From positions 1-6,179 of the forward strand of contig DDSR01000087.1 in the NCBI GenBank assembly GCA_002343455.1: a DNA stretch of 6,179 nt. The letters are read 5' to 3'. Shown piece by piece: positions 1 to 5,861 of the stretch. The first letter of the stretch is position 1. Every line of letters starts with the position of its first letter. This DNA is from Deltaproteobacteria bacterium UBA2385. Its GTDB lineage: Bacteria > Myxococcota_A > UBA796 > UBA2385. The notes under the pieces were generated by a model. The model saw only the letters and a program-made list of their open reading frames with translations, ran no database searches and was not told where the DNA came from. The translations under genes were made by a program, and so were the position numbers.

Positions 1-1074
1 GTCGATGTCGATCATCAGCAGCGAGAGCGGTTCGCCCAGATCCCTGGCCGCCCGCACCGCCTCGACCAGCGCCTCGTCCTGGTCCGGCGGGACGACCGTC
101 CCCCCCTCGCCCACCAGGGCCGCGCACTCGCCGACCTCGCTGGCCACCACCGGCACGCCCTGGGCCCGGTAGTCGAGGATCTTCAGCGGACAGAACCAGG
201 GCGGCGCCGACTCCGGGTAGGGCGCGAGACCCACATCCAGCGCCGCGACGGCGTCCCAGAGCGCCGGCCCGGAGAGGTGACCGGTCCAGATCAGGTCCTG
301 GGGCAGCGACTCGCCCTCGGCCAGGAAGGAGGCCGGATCGCGCTGCTCTCCGAGGAGGACGAGGCGAGCGCCAGTAGCCCGCGCGACCCGGGCCAGCCGC
401 CCGACGCCGTGCCAGGGCTTCATCGAGCCGACGAAGCCGATGGCGGGCTCGTCGCCGCCCAGGCCCAGGGTCGCCCGGCCCCGGGAGCGGTCTCCGGGCC
501 GGGCATCGGTGCCGTTCTGTACGACGACGACCTTGCGGCAGCCGTGCTCGCGCACCATCCAGTCGCGCAGCCACTGGCTGACGGTGACGACGACGGGGGC
601 GGCGCGCAGCACATCGCCCTCCCAGCGGCGGGCGAGCTCGGGCTTTCGCACGCGCTCGAAGCGCTGCCGCTCCAGCAGGGCCGGGGCGTTGACCTCCAGG
701 ACCCAGGGCACCCCGAGGGCGTCGCCGACCCGCCAGGCGGCGTCCGAGAACAGAGAGTGGCGCTCGACGACCAGCTCGGGGGGCGGGTTGACCCGGGCGT
801 GCTTGATGACGTTCCAGGAGGCCCGGCGCGAGGCCCGCACCTCGCGCAGCTCGCGCCAGCCGTCCAGCCAGGAGGGCCAGCCGGGCACGCCCGTCTCGAC
901 CACCTCGGGCAGCTCCTCGCCGAAGCTGCCGCGGTGGTCGGTCTTCCGGGCGGCCACCACCCGGACCTCGTGCCGCCGCCGCAGCCCCCCGACCAGCCCG
1001 CGCACATGGGCGCTGGCGCCGCTGGGCCCCTGGACGGGGACGCCCGGGGCGGCGACGAGGTAGGTGATCCGCAC
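1..1074 (-). CDS. Glycosyltransferase, GT4 family (GT-B fold), C-terminus cut by window edge
   Basis: Probably transfers a sugar from a nucleotide-sugar donor to a cell-surface or exopolysaccharide acceptor in the cytoplasm; donor and acceptor cannot be read from sequence. The reading frame has 358 codons without a stop and leaves the window. The N-terminal Rossmann half opens VRITYLVAAPGVPVQG and then GASAHVRGL (residues 19-27), the glycine-rich loop typical of GT4 enzymes. VTVSQWLRDWMV (163-174) and VVQNGTD (184-190) lead into the linker. The donor half shows GFVGSMKPWHG (213-223), PLKILDYRAQGVPVVAS (296-312) and GGTVVPP (324-330). In the usual E-x7-E motif the second Glu is Asp301 and the first is not Glu. 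The GTG start at 1074 is chosen because the protein then begins exactly at the first beta strand; it lies 2 nt after the sulfatase stop, and GGGGGA (1086-1081) sits 6 nt upstream as a possible ribosome site. The last visible residues, DLGEPLSLLMIDID, are not typical of GT4 and resemble a GGDEF domain. The GT4 call is firm; the specificity is unknown. Confidence 0.9.
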   Translation of the reverse strand, partial: MRITYLVAAPGVPVQGPSGASAHVRGLVGGLRRRHEVRVVAARKTDHRGSFGEELPEVVETGVPGWPSWLDGWRELREVRASRRASWNVIKHARVNPPPELVVERHSLFSDAAWRVGDALGVPWVLEVNAPALLERQRFERVRKPELARRWEGDVLRAAPVVVTVSQWLRDWMVREHGCRKVVVVQNGTDARPGDRSRGRATLGLGGDEPAIGFVGSMKPWHGVGRLARVARATGARLVLLGEQRDPASFLAEGESLPQDLIWTGHLSGPALWDAVAALDVGLAPYPESAPPWFCPLKILDYRAQGVPVVASEVGECAALVGEGGTVVPPDQDEALVEAVRAARDLGEPLSLLMIDID

Positions 1075-1076
1075 CC

Positions 1077-2513
1077 TCAGTCCCCCACCGGCTCGCAGTC
1101 GTGCTCGCCCTGGGGGGCCTCGGCGGCCTCGCTGCTCGGCAGGAAGGCGGCCAGCTCGGCCTTGACCATGGCGCTGCCCGGGTCGCGGGCGAGGTTCGTC
1201 CACTCGTTCGGGTCGGACTGGTGATCGTACAGCTCCTCGGACCCGTCGGCGTAGTGGATGTAGCGCCAGCGCTCGCTGCGCAGGGCGTGGTTGCCGCGGC
1301 CGTGGGTGGTCAGGACCGGTCGGTCCCAGCTGGCCTGCGGGTCGGTCAGCAGGGGACGCAGGCTGCGTCCGTCCATGGCCTCGGGGATGTCGATGCCGCA
1401 CAGATCCAGCAGGGTCGGCGCGATGTCCAGCAGGCCCACCGGCCGCGAACAGACGGCCCCCTTCTCGGTCAGGCCGGGCACCTTCAGCACCAGGGGGACC
1501 CGCGTACACTCCTCCCACAAGGCGAACTTCTTCCAGTGGAACTTGGTCCCCAGCGACCAGCCGTGGTCGGACCAGACCACCACGATGGTCTTGCGGGCCC
1601 GCCCCTGGTCGATCAGGGCGTCGATCACCCGGCCCAGCATGGCGTCGGCGAAGGCGACGGCGGCGAGGTAGGCCTGGACGGCCTCCTTCCACTGGTCGGA
1701 CTTGACGATCTTCTGGTGGTCGGCGAGGCGGGCCATGCGCTTGCCCGCCTCGGGGACGTCGTCGAGGTCGTCCTCGCGCACGGCGGGGAGCTGCACCGAG
1801 TCCAGGGGGAACATCTCGAAGTACTTCTTGGGCACGAACCAGGGCAGGTGCGGCCGGAAGAAGCCGCAGCCGATGAAGACGGGCTGCTGGTCCTCCTTCT
1901 TGAGCCACTTGATCACCTGGTCGGCGACCCGGTCGTCGCTGGTGGCCCCGTCCCGGCCGGACCGGCCCGCGCCCCAGTCGAAGGAGCCGGCCCCCGAGAT
2001 GCCGTTGAGGGGCCGCTTGCCGTCCGAGGGGAAGGCCCGCCCGGCGCCCTTGGGCATGCCGCAGCCGCCCTCGGGCTCGTGCTCGTCCCAGGAGGCGGGG
2101 TCGCCCGCGTGGAAGATCTTGCCGCAGCCCAACGCCTTGTAGCCGGCCCCGCGGAAGAGCTGGGGCAGGGTCTTGACCGAGGGCATGGCCCCGCGGAAGG
2201 GCTGCTGGTTGTCGTAGAGGCCGCTGCGCGTGGGGTGCCGGCCGGTCAGGACCGCGCCGCGCGAGGGGTTGCAGGCCGGCGCGGCGCAGTGGGCGTTGTC
2301 GAAGGAGAGGCCCTTCTGCGCGAGGCGATCCAGGTTCGGCGTCCTCGCCTGGGGGTGCCCGCCCAGGATGCCCGCCCAGTCGTTGAGGTCGTCGATGCTG
2401 ATGAAGAGCACATCGGGGCGCTCGCCCGCGGCGAGGCCGTGCGGGGAGAGGCCCACGAGAGAGCTGGCGGCGAGGCCCTGGAGGAGGCGGCGGCGGTGGA
2501 GCGTGGTCGGCAT
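1077..2513 (-). CDS. Tat-exported type I sulfatase, iduronate-2-sulfatase/choline-sulfatase-like
   Basis: Hydrolyses a sulfate ester, probably on a sulfated sugar or other small organic sulfate, outside the cytoplasm. The 478-residue protein starts with a twin-arginine signal (HRRRLLQGLAASSLVGL, residues 6-22) ending near GLAAG. The sulfatase signature is CNPSR (81-85); Cys81 would be oxidised to formylglycine. The other active-site residues fit the iduronate-2-sulfatase pattern as I remember it: Asp41-Asp42 in SIDDLN, Lys132 and His135 in GKIFH, His222 in RPHLPW, Asp316-His317 in SDHGW and Lys329 in FHWKKF. The end (WRYIHYADGSEELYD, then DPNEWTNLA) is the standard sulfatase C-terminus. Length is normal for the family. 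The ATG at 2513 is preferred over an in-frame start at 2705, which would add 64 low-information residues lying over the upstream gene and bury the Tat signal. The start overlaps the upstream stop by one base (TGATG), with no clear ribosome site, so translation is probably coupled. An anaerobic or FGE-type maturase must be encoded elsewhere. The true substrate is open. Confidence 0.93.
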   Translation of the reverse strand: MPTTLHRRRLLQGLAASSLVGLSPHGLAAGERPDVLFISIDDLNDWAGILGGHPQARTPNLDRLAQKGLSFDNAHCAAPACNPSRGAVLTGRHPTRSGLYDNQQPFRGAMPSVKTLPQLFRGAGYKALGCGKIFHAGDPASWDEHEPEGGCGMPKGAGRAFPSDGKRPLNGISGAGSFDWGAGRSGRDGATSDDRVADQVIKWLKKEDQQPVFIGCGFFRPHLPWFVPKKYFEMFPLDSVQLPAVREDDLDDVPEAGKRMARLADHQKIVKSDQWKEAVQAYLAAVAFADAMLGRVIDALIDQGRARKTIVVVWSDHGWSLGTKFHWKKFALWEECTRVPLVLKVPGLTEKGAVCSRPVGLLDIAPTLLDLCGIDIPEAMDGRSLRPLLTDPQASWDRPVLTTHGRGNHALRSERWRYIHYADGSEELYDHQSDPNEWTNLARDPGSAMVKAELAAFLPSSEAAEAPQGEHDCEPVGD

Positions 2514-2515
2514 CA
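2511..2515 (-). promoter_or_regulatory. TGATG stop-start overlap coupling the HExxH gene to the sulfatase gene
   Basis: The TGA of the HExxH gene (2515-2513) and the ATG of the sulfatase (2513-2511) share one base. Upstream of the ATG there is no purine-rich ribosome site (GCTACGCTGCCCTG), so the sulfatase is probably translated by ribosomes that finish the HExxH gene. The overlap is seen; coupling is inferred from the usual behaviour of such junctions. Confidence 0.65.
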
Positions 2516-3445
2516 GGGCAGCGTAGCGCGCCCCGAAGGCTCCGACCTGCGGACCAGCCGATAGCCCGCCCAGGCCCCTGGCAGCGCCCCCAGCCCGCAG
2601 AGGGCCGATCCGGCGCTCAGGCCCAGGAAGACGCCCCACAGATCCCGCCCTCGCTCCGAGGAGGGGTTCACCTCGGCCAGGGCCTCGCCCAGCTCCTCCT
2701 TCCACTGGACGGAGACCGAGGGGGCCTGCGCCAGCTCTCGCGAGAGCTCCGCCTCACGGCGCTGCGCGTGGGTGACCCCCAGGACATGCCCCAGGGCGAT
2801 CGCCGGGAAGAGGAAGCCGCGCACCCCCGCCGAGGGGAAGAGCTCGACCAGCGCCCCGAAGACATAGGTCGAGTAGGCCGGGTACAGGATGCGCAGGGCC
2901 CGCAGCTCGTCCTCGTGCATGCCGCGCTGGCGCATGAACTCGATCGCGTACAGGCTGGCGAGGTACTCCTGGTAGAGCGCCACCCCGGGGATGTAGCGGG
3001 TGAGCGCGTACAGTCCGGGCAGGCTGCGGCGCCGGAAGTCCAGGGCGTGCCCCGTCTCGTGCAGGGCGATGCCCATATGGCTGGAGAAGAGGTGGACGGT
3101 GTCCGACCAGGGGTTGTAATGATCCCCGCCGAAGAGGCGCCCGACCGAGAGGGTCGTCGCCAGCCAGGTCGGCAACCCGAAGCCCAGCCGCAGCAGCAGG
3201 TTGACCCGACCGTTCATCAGCAGCCGCCGCAGATCGTCCAGCGGATTGTACTCGTTGAGCCGGATGTGCAGGCCGTCCAGACCGTGGTGGTCGACGAACC
3301 GGTGCAGGGCCTGGACCACCCGCGGATCGGGCTCGTGATCCTCGAAGCGGGTGTTGAGGAAGACCAGCTTGTTCGCGTAGGAGAAGATTCGGCCCAGGGT
3401 GTCGACGAAGGGCAGGCGCTGGCCCTGGCTGATCGAGGCTCCCAC
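2513..3445 (-). CDS. Putative HExxH zinc metallopeptidase, unrecognised family, probable membrane anchor
   Basis: I do not recognise a named family. The 310-residue protein contains HETGH at residues 129-133, a zincin-type zinc site, in the context SSHMGIALHETGHALDF. It is preceded by GGDHYNPWSDTVHLF (106-120), in which the chain likely packs against the metal helix. Glu160 in YQEYLASLYAIE is a plausible third ligand 27 residues after the second His, with Glu169 as an alternative. There is no N-terminal signal peptide. Hydrophobic stretches at about 207-225 (FLFPAIALGHVLGV) and 271-295 (GVFLGLSAGSALCGLGALPG) could be membrane segments. The rest is helical, with an Arg-rich tail. The GTG start at 3445 follows the FAD gene's TAG by 3 nt and has GGAG at 3455-3452, 6 nt upstream, which supports it. 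The stop overlaps the sulfatase start, suggesting the two products are needed together. Peptidase activity is inferred from the motif alone; a structural or non-peptidase zinc role is possible. Confidence 0.8.
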   Translation of the reverse strand: MGASISQGQRLPFVDTLGRIFSYANKLVFLNTRFEDHEPDPRVVQALHRFVDHHGLDGLHIRLNEYNPLDDLRRLLMNGRVNLLLRLGFGLPTWLATTLSVGRLFGGDHYNPWSDTVHLFSSHMGIALHETGHALDFRRRSLPGLYALTRYIPGVALYQEYLASLYAIEFMRQRGMHEDELRALRILYPAYSTYVFGALVELFPSAGVRGFLFPAIALGHVLGVTHAQRREAELSRELAQAPSVSVQWKEELGEALAEVNPSSERGRDLWGVFLGLSAGSALCGLGALPGAWAGYRLVRRSEPSGRATLP

Positions 3446-3448
3446 CGC

Positions 3449-4972
3449 CTACTCCGCAGCCGCCGCGCTGCGCCCCGCCACCCGGCCGGTCAGGTAGCAG
3501 GCGGTGACCGAGCCCCCGAAGCCCTGGCCGGTCGCCGGTGTGCCGAGCATCCCGGCGGCCTCTCCCGCCGCGTACAGACCGGGGATGACCGCCCCGTCGG
3601 CGTCGAGCACCCGGGCCTGCTCGTCCAGGCGGGCCCCGCCGAAGCTCTTGGCCGAGCCCGCGGCCAGCTCGACGAAGACCAGCGGGTAGAGCACCGTCCG
3701 CAAGGCGGTCCCCTGCTTGCCGAAGTCGCTGTCCACCCCCGTGGCGGCCAGCTCGCCGTAGCGGTTCAGGGTGGCCTGCAGTCCGTCCGCGTCGATCGGC
3801 GTCAGGGTCCGCACCCCGTCGATGTCCGTCGCCCGCACGGCCCCCCCCAGGCGCATCAGCTCGGAGGGCGTCAGGGTGGTGCCATCGCCCAGGCCGAAGG
3901 AGTCGGCCATCGAGGTCAAGGCCAGGGCGTTGAAGTCGCTCTCGGCGAAGACGGCGAAGAGGCGCTTGTCGGGCGCCTCCGCCAGCAGGTCGACCTGCGA
4001 GAAGAGCAGGACCTGCGACTCGTCGCCCACCCGGTTGCCCTCCAGGTCGGCGATCACGCTGAACATCAGCTGCCCCAGCAGCACCCCCTCCTCGCCCAGG
4101 CCCGTGCGCGGGTCGTAGGTCCCGTTCAGGTACAAACCGTGGTTCTCCATGTTCTGGAAGTCCGCGCCGGCCTCCTCCAGCAGGGCGTGTCCCCCCCCGT
4201 CGCTGCTGGGCTTGGCCTCGTAGACCAGCAAGGCGCCCTCCAGCTCGGGCCGGGCGTCGCGGACCCGGTCGAAGTCGCGGGCGAAGCCGCCGGTGGCGAT
4301 CACGGTGGAGCGGGCGATGACCTCCAGATCCTCCCCGGTGTTGAGGTCGCGAACAAAGGCGCCCGCCACCCGGGAGGGATCCTCCGGGTCGAAGCGCAGC
4401 GCGGTCGCCTCGGTGGAGGTCCAGACCAGGTCCCCGACCGCCAGGACCAGGCCCTCGACCGGCCCCAGCGTGCCAAATCCGATCGAATGGACCCGCCGGG
4501 TCTGGCCCGCGGAGGTGTCGTTCATCATGCCCTCGAAGGTCCCGCCCAGCTCGTCGACCAGCCAGTGCAGCACATCGTCGGAGTCGTTGGCCAGGGCCTG
4601 CACCCAGGGATCGGTGGCGCTGCCTCCGTTCGAGATGGCCGGCCACTCCATCATCAGCTGGTCGGCGTTGTCGACCACCCCGGCCTCGTCCTGGAAGCGG
4701 GTCCCGACGCCGATCAGGTGGCGGGCGTAGTGCCCCGCGCCGCCCGGCTTCTCGTCCCGCTCGACCACCAGCACGCGGGCGCCGGCCTGGTCCGCCTCCC
4801 AGGCCGCCGAGAGCCCCGCCGGGCCGGAGCCGATGACCAGCACATCGACCTCCAGCGGACCCGCGGTCGTGCCTCCCCCGTCGGTCTGGGTCTCGCCGCC
4901 ATCTGTTTCGGAGGCGCTGTCGCCCCCCTTGGACGAACCGGCGCAGGAGAGGGCGAGCAGGAGGGGGATCAT
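3449..4972 (-). CDS. FAD-dependent oxidoreductase of the fumarate reductase/succinate dehydrogenase flavoprotein superfamily, predicted lipoprotein
   Basis: A flavoenzyme that oxidises or reduces an unknown substrate, predicted to be anchored by lipid outside the cytoplasm. The 507-residue protein begins MIPLLLALSC, a lipobox with Cys10 as the lipidated residue, followed by a flexible tether rich in Gly, Ser, Thr, Asp and Glu (11-38). The FAD domain follows: VLVIGSGPAGLSAAWEA (44-60), the ribose-binding Glu71 in VVERDEKPGG, VIATGGFA (224-231) and GLYAAGEAAG (465-474) near the C-terminus. Compared from memory with Shewanella flavocytochrome c3, His278 matches the active-site His365. The positions equivalent to Arg402, the His504 motif, Arg544 and the Glu378/Arg381 proton path are not conserved, so fumarate is unlikely to be the substrate. 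3-Ketosteroid dehydrogenase-like or other FAD_binding_2 enzymes are alternatives. ATG 4972 is the only reasonable start, since an in-frame TGA lies 15 nt upstream. Stop is TAG; the other four stops in the window are TGA. The nearby ferredoxin is a conceivable but unproven electron partner, being cytoplasmic. Confidence 0.9.
   Translation of the reverse strand: MIPLLLALSCAGSSKGGDSASETDGGETQTDGGGTTAGPLEVDVLVIGSGPAGLSAAWEADQAGARVLVVERDEKPGGAGHYARHLIGVGTRFQDEAGVVDNADQLMMEWPAISNGGSATDPWVQALANDSDDVLHWLVDELGGTFEGMMNDTSAGQTRRVHSIGFGTLGPVEGLVLAVGDLVWTSTEATALRFDPEDPSRVAGAFVRDLNTGEDLEVIARSTVIATGGFARDFDRVRDARPELEGALLVYEAKPSSDGGGHALLEEAGADFQNMENHGLYLNGTYDPRTGLGEEGVLLGQLMFSVIADLEGNRVGDESQVLLFSQVDLLAEAPDKRLFAVFAESDFNALALTSMADSFGLGDGTTLTPSELMRLGGAVRATDIDGVRTLTPIDADGLQATLNRYGELAATGVDSDFGKQGTALRTVLYPLVFVELAAGSAKSFGGARLDEQARVLDADGAVIPGLYAAGEAAGMLGTPATGQGFGGSVTACYLTGRVAGRSAAAAE
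3452..3455 (-). promoter_or_regulatory. Ribosome-binding site GGAG for the HExxH gene
   Basis: GGAG lies inside the last codons of the FAD gene, 6 nt before the GTG at 3445. It supports that start, which otherwise would be hard to choose because the frame is closed by the FAD stop just upstream. Confidence 0.6.
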
Positions 4973-4974
4973 GC

Positions 4975-5012
4975 CCCGATGGTGCCCTCAAAAGGGCGCA
5001 TCGTCAATCGGG
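4975..5012 (-). promoter_or_regulatory. Hairpin in the leader of the FAD lipoprotein gene
   Basis: The 43-nt gap between the methyltransferase and the FAD gene can fold in the transcript. The inner stem is GCCCT/AGGGC (4997-4993 with 4988-4984) around a UUUG loop. The outer stem is CGATG/CATCG (5003-4999 with 4981-4977), separated by a small internal loop. An alternative outer pairing, CCCGAT with ATCGGG (5012-5007 with 4980-4975), uses the same 3' arm. The 3' arm holds the GAGGG and CGGGG that could serve as ribosome-binding sequence for ATG 4972. No run of U follows, so it does not look like an intrinsic terminator. A role in translation control is inference; in GC-rich DNA such pairing can arise by chance. 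Confidence 0.35.
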
Positions 5013-5015
5013 CGC

Positions 5016-5849
5016 TCAAGCGGGCTTTCGGATCGTCAGGCTGGCGAAGAAGCGGCTGACCTGCTGCTCCTCGACCGAGGCAGCGCCGGGCGGGGTGCCG
5101 AGCGAGGAGAAGGGCACCTCGGGCTCCCAGAGCGTCAGCAGCCGGAAGGCGGCGGCCACCGGCGGGGCGGCGGGCTCGCGGGGATCCAGGCGCTTGCCGA
5201 TCACCACCGCGAAGCCGCCGGGCGCCGTGATCCGCACCAGCTCGGCCAGCACCCGCGCGGGATCCTGGAAGCGGCCCAGGCCACCCAGGTGGAAGACCCG
5301 GTCGAAGCTGCCGTCGGCGAAGGGCAGGCGGTGGGCGTCGGCCAGCAGCAGCCGGGCCTGCTCGCGGAAGGGGTGCGAGGCCCAGCGCTCGCGGCAGCGG
5401 CGCAGCAGCACCTCGCTCAGGTCCAGGCCCCAGAGCTCGGTCTCGGCGGGGAGGGCCTTCACCAGCCAGGGCAGGTTGCCGCCCTCGCCCACCCCGACCT
5501 CCAGCACCCGCGCGCCGGGACCCAGGTGGTCCAGGTGCAAAGCCTCGCGGGTCGCCTGCTGCAAGGCCCCCTCGCTGCCGCCGCCTTGCAGCAGGGGCAG
5601 GGCGAGGCGCAGAAGAGGCCGGTGCGCCCGCGGCAGCCGGTCGTGGATGTGGCGCATCCGCAGATCGACCGCCCCGACCTCGGCCTCGCGGCAGAGCTGG
5701 GGCAGGCCGTCGACCACCGGCCAGACCTGGCTGCCGTCCGAGGATGTCAGGCTGCCGTCGGCCAGCATCAGCTCCAGGTTGGTCCCCTGCCAGCGCAGGG
5801 GCGAGCCCGTGGTGGGGCAGCGCAGCAGGGCGGTGTCGGCGATCCTCAT
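5016..5849 (-). CDS. Class I SAM-dependent methyltransferase (Methyltransf_11 type) with degenerate Trm112-like N-terminus
   Basis: Transfers a methyl group from S-adenosylmethionine to an unknown acceptor in the cytoplasm. In the 277-residue protein the N-terminal 55 residues resemble a Trm112/YbaR zinc-ribbon: LLRCPTTGSPL (8-18) and QVWPVVDGLPQL (41-52). Only Cys11 and Cys53 remain, so the zinc site is probably lost. A helical linker (about 60-110) leads to the catalytic core: motif I VLEVGVGEGGN (115-125), the acidic residue after strand 2 in LWGLDLS (Asp143), DAHRLPFADGSFDRVF (171-186) with the motif II region, and the post-motif LVRITAPGGFAVVIGKR (204-220). This layout is that of many small-molecule and lipid methyltransferases, and no acceptor can be assigned. 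ATG 5849 is well supported: GGGAG at 5859-5855 lies 5 nt upstream, and the ferredoxin stop is 12 nt before the start. It probably shares a transcript with both neighbours. Confidence 0.9.
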   Translation of the reverse strand: MRIADTALLRCPTTGSPLRWQGTNLELMLADGSLTSSDGSQVWPVVDGLPQLCREAEVGAVDLRMRHIHDRLPRAHRPLLRLALPLLQGGGSEGALQQATREALHLDHLGPGARVLEVGVGEGGNLPWLVKALPAETELWGLDLSEVLLRRCRERWASHPFREQARLLLADAHRLPFADGSFDRVFHLGGLGRFQDPARVLAELVRITAPGGFAVVIGKRLDPREPAAPPVAAAFRLLTLWEPEVPFSSLGTPPGAASVEEQQVSRFFASLTIRKPA

Positions 5850-5854
5850 GGCTG

Positions 5855-5859
5855 CTCCC
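5855..5859 (-). promoter_or_regulatory. Ribosome-binding site GGGAG for the methyltransferase gene
   Basis: GGGAG lies in the 12-nt gap after the ferredoxin stop, 5 nt before ATG 5849. It is the clearest Shine-Dalgarno sequence in the window and fixes the methyltransferase start. Confidence 0.7.
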
Positions 5860-5861
5860 GC

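Noticed and set aside
277..1224. Plus-strand open frame of 315 codons
   Set aside because: It is opposite the glycosyltransferase and the sulfatase C-terminus; both real frames show clear family motifs.
1101..2564. Plus-strand open frame of 487 codons
   Set aside because: It is antisense to the sulfatase, which carries all its catalytic residues. The product has no domain and biased composition.
2514..2705. N-terminal extension of the sulfatase starting at 2705
   Set aside because: The extra 64 residues are low-information, overlap the HExxH gene and would place the Tat signal inside the protein.
2754..4991. Minus-strand open frame of 745 codons
   Set aside because: This is an off-frame reading of the FAD and HExxH genes, made almost entirely of Arg, Gly, Ala and Pro.
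4977..5003. Intrinsic terminator after the methyltransferase gene
   Set aside because: A hairpin is present but the 3' side continues ATCGGGGCATG with no U run, and the next gene starts at once on the same strand.
2768..5059. Long plus-strand open frame of 763 codons
   Set aside because: It lies antisense to the HExxH and FAD genes, whose motifs are intact. Its product is rich in Gly, Gln, Val, Asp and Arg with no recognisable domain, as expected of antisense frames in GC-rich DNA.
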